DNA of 64,000 nt from Micrococcaceae bacterium Sec5.1 (GTDB taxonomy: Bacteria; Actinomycetota; Actinomycetes; Actinomycetales; Micrococcaceae): the NCBI GenBank assembly GCA_039636795.1, contig CP143430.1, positions 62,001 through 126,000 on the forward strand, given 5' to 3'. Of this stretch, positions 33,364 to 42,294 are shown one piece after another. The notes beneath the pieces were generated by a model, which made no database searches, had not been told where the DNA came from, and saw only the letters and a program-made list of their open reading frames with translations. The stretch's first letter is position 1. The number at the start of each line of letters is the position of its first letter. A program made the position numbers and the translations under genes.

Positions 33364-34209
33364 ATGACTATTTTGACTGACACTCCAGTTGCTGGCATCG
33401 ATGACCAGCCAAATGACAACAACAAACTCATGATCGCATTGGACGTTGACGGTACGCTCGTGGACCACGACGGCCACATGTCTCCCGGGGTTAGGGCGGC
33501 TGCACAAGAGGTGGTGGCAAGCGGGCACGACGTCATGATCGCCACCGGCCGGTCGCTGAATGCCACCCTGCCCATCATCGAGCAAATCGGCTTGGAACGT
33601 GGCTATGCGGTGTGCTGCAACGGCGGCGTGACGCTCCGGCTGGATCCCACCCTTGAATCCGGCTACGAGATCATCCACAAGGCAACCTTCGATCCCGCTC
33701 CGGCGCTGAAGGCCCTGCGCGAACGCCTGCCCAACGCGAAGTACGCGCTGGAGGATGAAGACGGGAACTTCCTCTCCACGGAGCGTTTCCAGGACGCCAG
33801 CTTCGGCGTCGAGGCAATCGGCGTGGACTTCCAGACCATGCTGGAGGCCACGGCGGTACGCGTGGTGGTCTTCAGCAGCGACAACACCTCGGACGACTTC
33901 AACCACGCCATCCGTCACATCGGCCTTTCCGGCGTGACGTACTCGGTGGGCTGGACGGCATGGCTGGACATTGCCGCGGAGGGCGTCACCAAGGCCAGCG
34001 CGCTTGAGGCCTTGCGGCAGAGGATCGGCACGGAGCAGGCCAACACGGTGGCGGTGGGCGATGGCCGCAACGACATCGAGATGCTCACATGGGCAGGCAG
34101 GGGAGTGGCGATGGGCCAGGCTCCCGAGGAAGTAATCGCCGTTGCGGATGAGGTCACCGCGTCAGTATTCGACGACGGCGCCGCCCTGGTTCTGCGCAGC
34201 CTGCTGTAG
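33364..34209 (+). CDS. HAD-superfamily phosphatase, Cof type
   Basis: A 281-residue cytoplasmic phosphatase of HAD subfamily IIB. Motif I is ALDVDGTLVD with the two catalytic Asp residues, motif II is in MIATGRS, and motif IV is GDGRNDIEML. The cap domain lies between about residues 100 and 200. Cof-type enzymes act on sugar phosphates or nucleotide cofactors; the substrate is not predictable. The N-terminal 20 residues before the first strand are non-conserved. Confidence 0.88.
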   Translation: MTILTDTPVAGIDDQPNDNNKLMIALDVDGTLVDHDGHMSPGVRAAAQEVVASGHDVMIATGRSLNATLPIIEQIGLERGYAVCCNGGVTLRLDPTLESGYEIIHKATFDPAPALKALRERLPNAKYALEDEDGNFLSTERFQDASFGVEAIGVDFQTMLEATAVRVVVFSSDNTSDDFNHAIRHIGLSGVTYSVGWTAWLDIAAEGVTKASALEALRQRIGTEQANTVAVGDGRNDIEMLTWAGRGVAMGQAPEEVIAVADEVTASVFDDGAALVLRSLL

Positions 34210-34221
34210 CAGCCGGACCCC

Positions 34222-34671
34222 TTAGTCCACCCGCCCGCGCCAGGCACCGGTTTCGCGGCCGCGGTCCTCGATGAAGTCCTTGAATTTGTCCAGGTCCGCG
34301 GCCACCTGCATCTCGTCGGCGGAGAGCGCGGCGCCGGCCTTCTCCACGAATCCTTCAGGCTCCCATTCCAGGGTCACGTTGACGCCGCAGTGCTCGGGTC
34401 CGAGGTTGTCGAAGCGGACTGTGCCGGCGTTGCGGGGTGCGTCGATGCTTTCCCACGCAATGACGGTATCCGGAACTTGTTGGGTAATGCGGGCATCATA
34501 TTCGCGCCGGACTCCGCCGACCTTGGTTGAGAAGTGGAGTGTTGAATCGTTGATCTGGCGGACGTTTTCCACGCCGCTCATGAACTCGGGAAACTTTTCG
34601 AACTGGGTCCACTGGTTGTAGGCGACCGAAACCGGTACCTCTACCTCGATGGCTTTCGTGACGGTTTGCAT
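34222..34671 (-). CDS. SRPBCC (START/cyclase-dehydrase) family protein
   Basis: A 149-residue helix-grip protein with a hydrophobic ligand cavity (VEVPVSVAYNQWTQFEKFPEFM; FVEKAGAALSADEMQVAADLDKFKDFIE). Related proteins are annotated as polyketide cyclase/dehydrase or stress-induced proteins; the ligand is unknown. The ATG at 34671 was chosen because GAGGT lies 7 bases upstream; the GTG three codons earlier overlaps that site. It lies 43 bases after the GAF-ANTAR gene on the same strand and may be co-transcribed with it. Confidence 0.82.
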   Translation of the reverse strand: MQTVTKAIEVEVPVSVAYNQWTQFEKFPEFMSGVENVRQINDSTLHFSTKVGGVRREYDARITQQVPDTVIAWESIDAPRNAGTVRFDNLGPEHCGVNVTLEWEPEGFVEKAGAALSADEMQVAADLDKFKDFIEDRGRETGAWRGRVD

Positions 34672-34714
34672 GAGAGACACCTCGATTTGGATTGTTGTGG
34701 TTTAGGTGAGGGCT

Positions 34715-35455
34715 TTAAGTGAAATGGGTCTGGACGGGGCCACCGCCGGCTGAGTCGACGATTGCCTGTGCAACGTCCCGGAGCTTGACGTTGCGGTTAC
34801 TTGAGGCCTTTTTGATGAGCTCAACGGCTTCAGCCTGGCTGCACCTGTTTTGGGCGATGATGATGCCTGTGGCAACGTCGATGACCGTCCGGGATGCCAT
34901 GGCCGCACGAAGGTTGGCGGCGGTCTGGCTGTGCTGTGCAATCAGCACTGCCAGTTGAAGGCCCTTGGATGCCTGCTGCACATAATCAGTGGCGCGTTGA
35001 ACGGCGGCCTGGTCAAAGCCGTTGGGGCGTTCGGAGTAGAGGTTCAAGCCTGCCCGTGCGGTGTCATCCGTGAGCGGGAAAGGCACAGCGAGGACAGAAT
35101 GAACACCATTCGCCAGAGCCAGATCGTTGTACTCAGGCCACGTGTTGTCTTTGTCAAAGTCCGGAATATGAACTTGGGTGCCTACCCGGCAGCAATGGAT
35201 GCAGGGACCGTCGGCGAACTGGTACTGGAGTTCGTCCAGCATCTGCGCTCGTTCGCTGCTGCTGGCCACTGTGGCCGTGGCCCGATGCCGAAGCATGGTG
35301 ATTCCGCAAAAGACTTCATTGTCAGGTTTGGTGAACATCGCCGCTGAGTGGCGTGCGAGTTCGGTCAGGAAGGCCTCCACGTCGGGTGTATCCAGAAGCA
35401 GGTCCTGGATTTCCGCAGCTACGAGATGCGGTTCGGTGAGTTGTTGGTTTTCCAC
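34715..35455 (-). CDS. GAF and ANTAR domain protein (RNA-binding antiterminator)
   Basis: A 246-residue regulator. Residues about 15-165 form a GAF sensor (FADGPCIHCCRVGTQVHIPD; SVLAVPFPL). The C-terminal 60 residues form an ANTAR domain (AMASRTVIDVATGIIIAQ, then AVELIKKASSNRNVKLRDVA), which binds dual-hairpin RNA and prevents termination. Two Cys residues in the GAF (CIHCC) could sense redox state or bind a metal, a speculation. It diverges from a stress sigma factor gene. Confidence 0.9.
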   Translation of the reverse strand: MENQQLTEPHLVAAEIQDLLLDTPDVEAFLTELARHSAAMFTKPDNEVFCGITMLRHRATATVASSSERAQMLDELQYQFADGPCIHCCRVGTQVHIPDFDKDNTWPEYNDLALANGVHSVLAVPFPLTDDTARAGLNLYSERPNGFDQAAVQRATDYVQQASKGLQLAVLIAQHSQTAANLRAAMASRTVIDVATGIIIAQNRCSQAEAVELIKKASSNRNVKLRDVAQAIVDSAGGGPVQTHFT

Positions 35456-35555
35456 GTGGATCTCCGATCCTGGACGAGGCTACTCTTCGAGCGTAGTCCT
35501 GAATACCCGTTGAAAGCTAATAGTAAGTGTGCTTCTCTTTTTAAGGAGTCTTGCC

Positions 35556-35591
35556 GTGGGCTCACTCACTCCGAGCAGGTCTAAGGATTGA
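35556..35591 (+). CDS. Possible 11-codon leader ORF before the sigma factor gene
   Basis: A GTG start is preceded by a perfect AAGGAG 7 bases upstream and encodes 11 codons (MGSLTPSRSKD) ending 6 bases before the sigma factor start. The main gene's own AAGGA site is inside this ORF, so its translation could be coupled. The ORF is too short to judge by composition. Confidence 0.35.
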   Translation: MGSLTPSRSKD

Positions 35592-35597
35592 AGCCAG

Positions 35598-36368
35598 ATG
35601 CGACAAACCCGACCACACGACGTCCAAACCCGGCCTCCTGCGCCGGAGAGCACCATCCGTCAAAGCTTCCAAGACGGTTTGGTTTTGGACCATCTCAATC
35701 TCGCAAAGTCCATTGCCGCCAGGTATTCCGCCCACACGCACGACATCGACGACGTCAGGCAGGTTGCGTACATGGGCCTAATAAAGGCGGCCCGGGGATT
35801 CGATGAAACCAAGGGTGTCAGCTTCCCCGCCTACGCCGCCCCGACCATTGCGGGCGAGGTCAAAAGGTATCTCCGCGATCACTGCTGGGTAGTGCGGCCA
35901 CCGAGGCCCATCCAGGATGTGCGGCGCCAAGTCCTCGCCAGGACAGAGGAACTGACCCAAGCCCTCCAAAGAACCCCGACGCCGGAAGAAGTGGCGGCGG
36001 ACCTTCGACTGGAGCCCTGCCAAGTCAGGGAAGCGTTGATGGCCGGCACCAGCAAGCGTCCGGATTCCCTCGACGCACCTGCTGCAGAGGGCCGCGACGG
36101 ACTGCAAGGATGCCTTTCCGCTTTCGGATGCCCTACGGATCGGCTGGAGGACGTGCTCGCCCTGCGCAATGCCATCCGGGACCTGAGCGCTGAGGACAGG
36201 CACCTTCTTTATCGCCGCTACTACCGGGAGGAAACGCAGTCCACCATCGCGGAGGCTCTGGGCATGTCCCAAATGCAGGTCTCGCGGCGGCTTTCCAAGA
36301 TCCTGGTGTCCCTGCAGACACAGTTACTGGATGAGGAAGCGCATCTCGAAGATGGAACTGCGCCGTAG
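35598..36368 (+). CDS. RNA polymerase sigma factor of the SigB/SigF stress type
   Basis: A 256-residue alternative sigma factor with region 2 (DHLNLAKSIAARYSA; DDVRQVAYMGLIKAARGFDE), region 3 (RYLRDHCWVVRPPRPIQDVR, the RP-rich signature of the SigB/SigF/SigG group) and region 4 (STIAEALGMSQMQVSRRLSK). In actinobacteria these are normally held by anti-sigma factors, but none is next to this gene. A GAF-ANTAR regulator is divergent, which suggests a shared stress theme. A small ORF upstream may couple translation. Confidence 0.9.
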   Translation: MRQTRPHDVQTRPPAPESTIRQSFQDGLVLDHLNLAKSIAARYSAHTHDIDDVRQVAYMGLIKAARGFDETKGVSFPAYAAPTIAGEVKRYLRDHCWVVRPPRPIQDVRRQVLARTEELTQALQRTPTPEEVAADLRLEPCQVREALMAGTSKRPDSLDAPAAEGRDGLQGCLSAFGCPTDRLEDVLALRNAIRDLSAEDRHLLYRRYYREETQSTIAEALGMSQMQVSRRLSKILVSLQTQLLDEEAHLEDGTAP

Positions 36369-36415
36369 GAACAGCGACCTAATAAACACAATAAGCAAAC
36401 AACAACCAGCAGGGC

Positions 36416-37366
36416 TCAGCAGCCCAACCCGTCCACGGCATCCAACACGTCATGGACGGTCACGGCAAGGAGCGCGGGATCAGGATCGGCGGCGAAAACG
36501 TCGCCACGGCGGAGTTCGACGGCGGTAAGCACCACGTGCGGTCCCGGCGGCGGACCCCATTCTTCGGCAGGAGCGGGGCCGAACAGGACCACGGAGGGCC
36601 GGGCATAGGCGGACGCCAGGTGGGCGGCGCCGGTGTCCGCGGAAACGACGAGCCGAGCATCCGCAATGGTTGCTGCGAACTCTGCGAGGCCCTGCCGCCC
36701 AGCCAGGACGCCGCCGTCGAGGTTTGCTCCTTTAAGTTTTGCCAAGGCGGCAGTCTCCACCGCCCGCTCGCGCTCCGACGTGCCCCCGGTCAGGACGACG
36801 TCGTGCCCGGCGCGGGAGAGTTCGACGGCAACTTCGGCGAATCGCTCGATCGGCCAGAGCCTGCTGCCGTAGGCGGCACCCACATGGATAACGGTTGCGC
36901 CGGGTCGGGGTGACGGAATGTTTGGTTTGTTGAGTCGGTAGTCCAGCGGATCGGCGTCGATGCCGTACCAGTTGAGGAGCCTGGCCCAGCGCTCGCGCTC
37001 AGGGATTCCGGTTGTCCAAACCGGTCCGTCGAGGCCGGGAGCTTGGTAGGCGAGCACCCGCTTCGCGCGAAGTTCGTTGATTCGTTGGCGGCTTTCGGGT
37101 CCGTTCCCGTGCAGGTTGACGGCGACGTCCACGACGCCTGGGGGGATGCTCAGTGGATCGTCGAGGCCCGGCGTGGGCAGGTGGTCGATGCCGCCCACCA
37201 GTTCCAGGGCCTCCGAAATCCAGGCCGGCGCCGCATACAGAATGCGGTGCTCGGGGAACGCCCGGCGGAGGCCGCGGAGCGCTGGAACGGCAACCAGGAG
37301 GTCCCCGAGTTTCAGGGCGCGCAGGGCGAGCAGCAGGGGTTGTCCGTTCTTTTCGGCTATGTCCAT
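36416..37366 (-). CDS. Glycosyltransferase family 9 (ADP-heptosyltransferase-like)
   Basis: A 316-residue GT-B enzyme. Signature blocks are LRALKLGDLLVAVPALRGLRR at the N-terminus, VIHVGAAYGSRLWP in the middle and SADTGAAHLASAYARPSVVLF, the nucleotide-sugar site typical of GT9 heptosyltransferases. It probably transfers a heptose to a cell-envelope glycan at the inner face of the membrane. The ATG at 37366 has GGAGG 5 bases upstream. It diverges from the gmhB-like gene that heads the heptose operon. Confidence 0.88.
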   Translation of the reverse strand: MDIAEKNGQPLLLALRALKLGDLLVAVPALRGLRRAFPEHRILYAAPAWISEALELVGGIDHLPTPGLDDPLSIPPGVVDVAVNLHGNGPESRQRINELRAKRVLAYQAPGLDGPVWTTGIPERERWARLLNWYGIDADPLDYRLNKPNIPSPRPGATVIHVGAAYGSRLWPIERFAEVAVELSRAGHDVVLTGGTSERERAVETAALAKLKGANLDGGVLAGRQGLAEFAATIADARLVVSADTGAAHLASAYARPSVVLFGPAPAEEWGPPPGPHVVLTAVELRRGDVFAADPDPALLAVTVHDVLDAVDGLGC

Positions 37367-37474
37367 GGTGACCTCCCGCTAGGAGTCTAACGGCCAAGGC
37401 CAGCGCCGGCGCCGCAGGGAAACTTCTCGCCGCCATGCTGTTTAGTGTCAGGAGAACTGGGGAACGTTGCGGGT

Positions 37475-38098
37475 ATGGGAGGAACTGGAACGTTGAAAGC
37501 GGTCCTGTTTGACCGCGATGGAACGCTCGTCGTTGACGTGCCATATAACGGTGACCCGCAAATGGTGCGGCCCATGGAAAGTGCCCATTTGGCGCTGGCG
37601 CGCGTACGCCGGGCGGGACTGGCAACAGGCGTGCTGAGCAACCAGTCGGGCATTGGCCGTGGCTTGCTGACCTTGAATCAGGTCCAAGCCGTGAACCAGC
37701 GGGTGGATGAGCTCCTGGGCCCCTTCGACGTGTGGGAAATCTGTCCGCACGGGCCAGCTGATGGTTGTACCTGCCGTAAGCCTGCGCCGGGAATGATTCT
37801 CGCCGCCTGCAGCACACTGGGGCTGCACCCGTCCCAGGTTGCCTTTGTTGGGGACATCGGTGCCGACGTGGAAGCAGCGACGGCGGCCGGCTCGCAGTCG
37901 GTACTGGTGCCCACTCACGTGACCCGGTCCGAGGAAATTGAGGCGGCAGGGGTGGTCGCGGAGAACTTGTTGACCGCCGTCGAGCTGTTGCTCGATGCCG
38001 CGACAACCGGGACAACCGGGACGACCGCGACAACCGCAACCACCGCGACAGGAGGGGCATCGCCGAAACCCGACGCCAGGCAGGACGCACCTGTATGA
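37475..38098 (+). CDS. gmhB: HAD-IIIA phosphatase, GmhB-like heptose bisphosphate phosphatase
   Basis: Removes the 7-phosphate from glycero-manno-heptose 1,7-bisphosphate, the step between the two HldE activities. HAD motif I is VLFDRDGTLV, motif II LSNQSG, the GmhB-type zinc loop CPHGPADGCTCRKPAPGM is intact, and motif IV is FVGDIGADVEAA. The start is uncertain: ATG 37475 was used, but GTG 37445 or TTG 37493 (with GGGAGG upstream) are possible. The C-terminus is a Thr-rich repeat encoded by imperfect 9-bp repeats near 38000-38050. Overlaps the next gene by 4 bases. Confidence 0.82.
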   Translation: MGGTGTLKAVLFDRDGTLVVDVPYNGDPQMVRPMESAHLALARVRRAGLATGVLSNQSGIGRGLLTLNQVQAVNQRVDELLGPFDVWEICPHGPADGCTCRKPAPGMILAACSTLGLHPSQVAFVGDIGADVEAATAAGSQSVLVPTHVTRSEEIEAAGVVAENLLTAVELLLDAATTGTTGTTATTATTATGGASPKPDARQDAPV

Positions 38099-39183
38099 GC
38101 CGCGTCCTGGTAGCCCGACTGGACAGCATGGGCGATGTGCTCCTTGCTGGACCCGCCCTCCGTGCCGTGGCGAACGGAAGCAGGCCGGACGGCAGCCGAC
38201 GCAACGACGTCGTCCTCCTCTGCGGGCCCGAGGGCGCCGGCGCTGCGGAGATGCTCCCCGGAGTCACCCAGGTCCACACGTGGCCGTGCCCATGGATCGT
38301 CAACCCGGGGCCAGCCGTGACGGCTGAGCTGACCAATGGCCTGATTGAGTTCGTGCGCAGCTCCAGGATTGAGGAAGCTGTGATCCTCACGTCCTTCCAC
38401 CAGTCCCCGCTTCCGTTGGCACTGTTGCTGCGGCTGGCAGGCGTCAAGCGCATCACGGGCGCCTCCACTGACTACGCCGGCTCCCTCCTGGACGTCCGGT
38501 TGAAACCGGGCGAAGACTTTCCCGAGGACCAGCCTGAAGTGGTGCGTGCTTTGGGGATCGCACAGGCAGCGGGTTTCCAACTTCCGCGAGGCGATGACGG
38601 CAAGCTGCACATCAACCCGCTGGACGAACCCGAGGAGCTGGTGGACGAACTCACCCAAAAGGGCCCGTACATCGTGGTCCACCCCGGTGCAGCCGCTCCG
38701 GCGAGGGCGTGGCCCGCACTCCACCACGCAGCCACCGTGGAACTCCTTGAAGCGTATGGGCACCGCGTGGTGGTCACGGGAGGGCCTGGCGAAACGTCGC
38801 TGACGGCAACCGTTGCAGGACCCTCGGCACACAATCTCGGCGGCCGGACAGACTTGCGCACGCTGGCAAAGGTACTCGCGGGGGCCGCCGTCGTCGTCAC
38901 CGGCAACACGGGTCCCGCCCATCTGGCCGCAGCGGTTGGCACACCGGTGGTATGCCTGTTTTCCCCCGTGGTTCCAGCTATTCGTTGGGCGCCCTACGGC
39001 GTTCCGATGGAACTGCTTGGCGATCAGGAAGCAGCCTGCAGGAACACGCGGGCACGCGTCTGCCCAGTGCCGGGCCACCCGTGCCTGAGCTCAGTTACCC
39101 CTGAACAAGTCCTGGAGGCGGTGGAACGGCTGTTGGGGGGAGTCTCCTCCCTCAGCACCCGAAGAAAGGTGTGGAAACCATGA
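38095..39183 (+). CDS. Glycosyltransferase family 9 (ADP-heptosyltransferase-like)
   Basis: A 362-residue GT9 enzyme starting VLVARLDSMGDVLLAGPALRA. The acceptor-side block YIVVHPGAAAPARAWP and the donor-site block GNTGPAHLAAAVGTPVVCLF match heptosyltransferases. The late CPVPGHPC Cys residues are typical of one GT9 subgroup. ATG in a 4-base overlap with the gmhB-like gene, and its stop overlaps the next start by 4, showing tight translational coupling in the heptose operon. Confidence 0.9.
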   Translation: MSRVLVARLDSMGDVLLAGPALRAVANGSRPDGSRRNDVVLLCGPEGAGAAEMLPGVTQVHTWPCPWIVNPGPAVTAELTNGLIEFVRSSRIEEAVILTSFHQSPLPLALLLRLAGVKRITGASTDYAGSLLDVRLKPGEDFPEDQPEVVRALGIAQAAGFQLPRGDDGKLHINPLDEPEELVDELTQKGPYIVVHPGAAAPARAWPALHHAATVELLEAYGHRVVVTGGPGETSLTATVAGPSAHNLGGRTDLRTLAKVLAGAAVVVTGNTGPAHLAAAVGTPVVCLFSPVVPAIRWAPYGVPMELLGDQEAACRNTRARVCPVPGHPCLSSVTPEQVLEAVERLLGGVSSLSTRRKVWKP

Positions 39184-40316
39184 GGATTCTGGTCTGGCAC
39201 ATCCACGGAGGATGGATGGAGGCCTTCGTCAGGGGCCCGCACGAATACCTCCTTCCTGTCGAGCCCGACGGCGGCGCCTGGGGTTTGGGGCGAGGCGGCC
39301 GTGAGTGGCCGGTCGCCGCGCAGGAAATTGACCTCGATACCGTTGATCCGGACAGCGTGGACGTTGTGGTCCTGCAACGTCCGGAGGAGATTGCCGCCGT
39401 GGCCCGAAAGCTTGGCCGCAGGCCAGGCGTGGACCTGCCCGCCGTCTACCTTGAGCACAACACTCCCAAAGGCGACGTTCCATTCACGCTCCATCCCTTG
39501 GCAGATCAGCACACTATCCCCGTGGCCCATGTGACGCACTTCAACCAACTCTTCTGGGACACCGGATCCACGCCAACAGTTGTGATCGAGCACGGCATCC
39601 CCGATCCCGGCCGGCTTTATACCGGTGAACGCGAAGAGATGGGAGTGGTGGTCAACGAACCCGTCCGTCGCGGCCGGGTGACGGGCACAGACCTCCTTCC
39701 TGGCTTCGCCGGAGTGGGGCCGTTGAGGGTGTTCGGAATGGGGACGGAGGCCTTGCCGGAAGCGCTGAACCTGAAGGGGTTCGGCCTGAGTGAGGAGCGC
39801 CTGCGGATCTCAGGTGATGTACCCGCGCCACGGCTGCATCAGGAACTCGCCCGCTGCCGGCTCTACCTGCATCCCCTTCGCTGGACATCGCTCGGGTTGG
39901 CCTTGCTCGAAGCCATGCACCTGGGTATGCCCGTCCTGGCGCTGGCAACCACGGAGGCGACGCGCGCCATCCCTCCGGGAGCCGGCCTTGTTTCGAACAG
40001 CCTGGACGAACTGCAACGGTTCGCGCGGCGCCTGTTGGATGAGCCCGATGACGCCTACGCGATGGGGATGGTGGCCCGGGCTGCGGCCTTGGAAAGCTAT
40101 GGGCTCGGGAAATTTCATCAAGCCTGGGATGAACTCCTGGCCGATCTCCCCACGGCCCGCCCCTCACCTACCGATACCCGTCTTCCTGAAAAGCAGATTC
40201 CCGAAAAGCAGATTCCCGAAAAGCAGGTCCCCAATAACCAGCTCCCCGACACGGAACGCCGCCCGCAACCCGGCCCGGAGTCCATCAGCCATGACACAGA
40301 GAGGACGCACCCATGA
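39180..40316 (+). CDS. GT-B glycosyltransferase with repetitive C-terminal tail
   Basis: A 378-residue protein of the GT4-like group: the C-terminal donor domain has CRLYLHPLRWTSLGLALLEA, with the conserved Glu, and GMPVLALATTE. The N-terminal acceptor domain is divergent (VYLEHNTPKGDVPF; THFNQLFW). The last 50 residues are a low-complexity tail with three PEKQI/V repeats. The ATG at 39180 overlaps the previous stop and has AAAGG upstream; the donor and acceptor are unknown. Probably builds the same glycan as its neighbours. Confidence 0.8.
   Translation: MRILVWHIHGGWMEAFVRGPHEYLLPVEPDGGAWGLGRGGREWPVAAQEIDLDTVDPDSVDVVVLQRPEEIAAVARKLGRRPGVDLPAVYLEHNTPKGDVPFTLHPLADQHTIPVAHVTHFNQLFWDTGSTPTVVIEHGIPDPGRLYTGEREEMGVVVNEPVRRGRVTGTDLLPGFAGVGPLRVFGMGTEALPEALNLKGFGLSEERLRISGDVPAPRLHQELARCRLYLHPLRWTSLGLALLEAMHLGMPVLALATTEATRAIPPGAGLVSNSLDELQRFARRLLDEPDDAYAMGMVARAAALESYGLGKFHQAWDELLADLPTARPSPTDTRLPEKQIPEKQIPEKQVPNNQLPDTERRPQPGPESISHDTERTHP
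40185..40229 (+). repeat. Three tandem 15-bp units inside the glycosyltransferase gene
   Basis: Three near-perfect 15-bp units encode PEKQI/PEKQI/PEKQV in the protein tail. They are in frame, so copy number could vary without breaking the gene. Confidence 0.75.
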
Positions 40317-41581
40317 AAATCTCCATGGTTTCCGAACATGCCAGTCCATTGGCCGCACTGGGAGGCGTGGACGCCGGGGGGCAAAACGTCCACGTGGCGG
40401 CCCTTTCATCAAGCCTGGCCAGCCGTGGCCACCAGGTCACCGTGTACACGCGGCGGGATGATCCGGATCTGCCTGCAAAGGTGCAGGTTGCGCCGGGACT
40501 CACCGTGGTACACGTCGACGCCGGTCCGGCCCGCCACATCCCCAAGGACGAGCTGCTTCCGTTCATGGGCGAACTGGCTGATGGGATCTGCCGGGACTGG
40601 GCGGGCTTGGTCCCGGACGTAGTCCACGCGCATTTCTGGATGTCCGGACTGGCCGCGATCCAGGCTTCCAGGCGTGCCGGTGCAGCTGAGCCGATCGCAG
40701 TAGTTCAGACCTTCCACGCACTGGGTTCGGTCAAGCGCAGGCACCAAGGTTCAGCAGACACCAGCCCACCCGCGCGTGCCTGGCTTGAGCCGTGGGTAGG
40801 GCGCACCGCGGACTGGGTAATCGCCACCTGCCCCGACGAGGTTTTTGAGCTCAAAGCGCTGGGCATAGGCCGGTCAAGGATTTCCATCGCGCCCTGCGGC
40901 GTGGACCTGAACCTCTTCCCAGGCACAGGAGAACCAGAAAACAGGTCCCGCACACACCGCATCCTCAGTGTTGGCCGCCTGGTTCCCAGGAAGGGCGTGG
41001 ACCTGGTGATCCAAGCCCTGCCTCTCCTGGCCGACGCTGGCTTCGACGACGTCGAGCTCCTGATCGTCGGGGGCTCCGGCGACGCCCTGAACCTCGAAGA
41101 GGACCCGGAAGCCCAGCGACTACGCGCGCTGACCAAAGAACTTGGCGTGGAGGACAAAGTGACCATGCGGGGCCAGGTCCCCCGCGACGCAATGCCCGGA
41201 ATTTTCCGCAGCGCCGACGCCGTGGTCTGCACGCCATGGTACGAACCGTTCGGCATTGTTCCCCTCGAGGCCATGGCCTGCGGCGTGCCCGTTGTGGCCG
41301 CTGCTGTTGGCGGACTCCGGGAGACCGTCGTCGACCAGAAAACCGGACTGCACGTACCGCCGCGGGACCCCGAAGCAATTGCCGACGCCGTGGGGCGGCT
41401 CCTCGCGGACCCCGCCTTGCGTGCCGAAATGGGTCGGGCCGGAAACCGGCGTGCCCGCTCCCGCTACTCCTGGGACCGGATCGCCGCTGACACCGAGAAA
41501 GCGTACCGGTCCGTCTTGGCCGCAGGGCTGTCCCGGCAGGCTGGGGAAGGCCTGGAACCACTGGAAGGAACAGCACTGTGA
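40313..41581 (+). CDS. Glycosyltransferase family 4
   Basis: A 422-residue GT-B enzyme. The N-terminus EHASPLAALGGVDAGGQNVH, then DVVHAHFWMSGLAA, is like sucrose-phosphate-synthase/MshA-type GT4 proteins. The donor domain has ILSVGRLVPRKGVDLVI, the E-x7-E motif in PWYEPFGIVPLEAMACG, and a Gly-rich VAAAVGGLRET. It uses a nucleotide sugar at the cytoplasmic membrane face. ATG in a 4-base overlap with the previous stop; its own stop overlaps gmhA. Confidence 0.9.
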   Translation: MKISMVSEHASPLAALGGVDAGGQNVHVAALSSSLASRGHQVTVYTRRDDPDLPAKVQVAPGLTVVHVDAGPARHIPKDELLPFMGELADGICRDWAGLVPDVVHAHFWMSGLAAIQASRRAGAAEPIAVVQTFHALGSVKRRHQGSADTSPPARAWLEPWVGRTADWVIATCPDEVFELKALGIGRSRISIAPCGVDLNLFPGTGEPENRSRTHRILSVGRLVPRKGVDLVIQALPLLADAGFDDVELLIVGGSGDALNLEEDPEAQRLRALTKELGVEDKVTMRGQVPRDAMPGIFRSADAVVCTPWYEPFGIVPLEAMACGVPVVAAAVGGLRETVVDQKTGLHVPPRDPEAIADAVGRLLADPALRAEMGRAGNRRARSRYSWDRIAADTEKAYRSVLAAGLSRQAGEGLEPLEGTAL

Positions 41582-42294
41582 CTACAGAATCGACAGTTCC
41601 CAAGAGGATCACGCCCAACACGCAGCCTGTCCCGGATACCGTGCCCGTGGGCTGGAGCGGGTCTGCCCACACAGTCGCACGTGGACCACAGATCGCAGCA
41701 GAGGTTGCCGCGCATCTGGACAACGTACTTCCAGCGCTTGAGTCCCTGCGCTCGCAAGCCGCCCGCCTCTCCGAATGGGGAACAGAACTCGCCCACCGGC
41801 TCCTGTCCGGACAACGGCTGCTGGCCGCCGGTAATGGGGGATCGGCGGCCGAAGCCCAGCATCTCACCGCCGAACTCGTGGGCAGGTTCGATGCCGAACG
41901 CGCGCCCTTCTCGGCGATTTCCCTGCACGCCGAAACCTCTGCCCTCACGGCACTGTCCAACGACTACGGCTACGAGGAAGTCTTCGCCCGCCAGGTCAGA
42001 GCACACGGCCGCGCAGGGGACGTCCTCATCCTGCTCTCCACCAGCGGACGCAGCCCCAACCTCCTTAACGCCGTGCGCGCGGCAAGCGAACGTGGCATCA
42101 CCACCTGGGCGCTGACGGGCGCGGGCCCCAACCCGCTGGCCGACGCCTGCGATCAAGCCATCACAGTGGACGCCATCGCAGCCAACGCCCAGGAAGGCCA
42201 CCTCATTGCCGTCCACGCGGTGTGCCGTGCCTTCGATGCCGAAGTCGCGAGGCGGACTGCGCCCGGCACGATCGGAGACGGAGCGCAGCCATGA
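41578..42294 (+). CDS. gmhA: D-sedoheptulose 7-phosphate isomerase (SIS domain)
   Basis: Isomerises sedoheptulose 7-phosphate to glycero-manno-heptose 7-phosphate, the first step of ADP-heptose synthesis. The 238-residue protein has the SIS motifs LLAAGNGGSAAEAQHLTAEL and ILLSTSGRSPNLLNAV, plus NDYGYEEVFARQV, which is specific to GmhA. About 35 extra N-terminal residues precede the usual start, but the GTG at 41578 overlaps the previous stop and fits the operon pattern. Ends with a 4-base overlap into hldE. Confidence 0.9.
   Translation: MTTESTVPKRITPNTQPVPDTVPVGWSGSAHTVARGPQIAAEVAAHLDNVLPALESLRSQAARLSEWGTELAHRLLSGQRLLAAGNGGSAAEAQHLTAELVGRFDAERAPFSAISLHAETSALTALSNDYGYEEVFARQVRAHGRAGDVLILLSTSGRSPNLLNAVRAASERGITTWALTGAGPNPLADACDQAITVDAIAANAQEGHLIAVHAVCRAFDAEVARRTAPGTIGDGAQP

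Noticed and set aside
37915..39078. 387-codon minus-strand frame opposite the second GT9 gene
   Set aside because: Antisense to a GT9 gene with clear donor and acceptor motifs and ATGA coupling on both sides.
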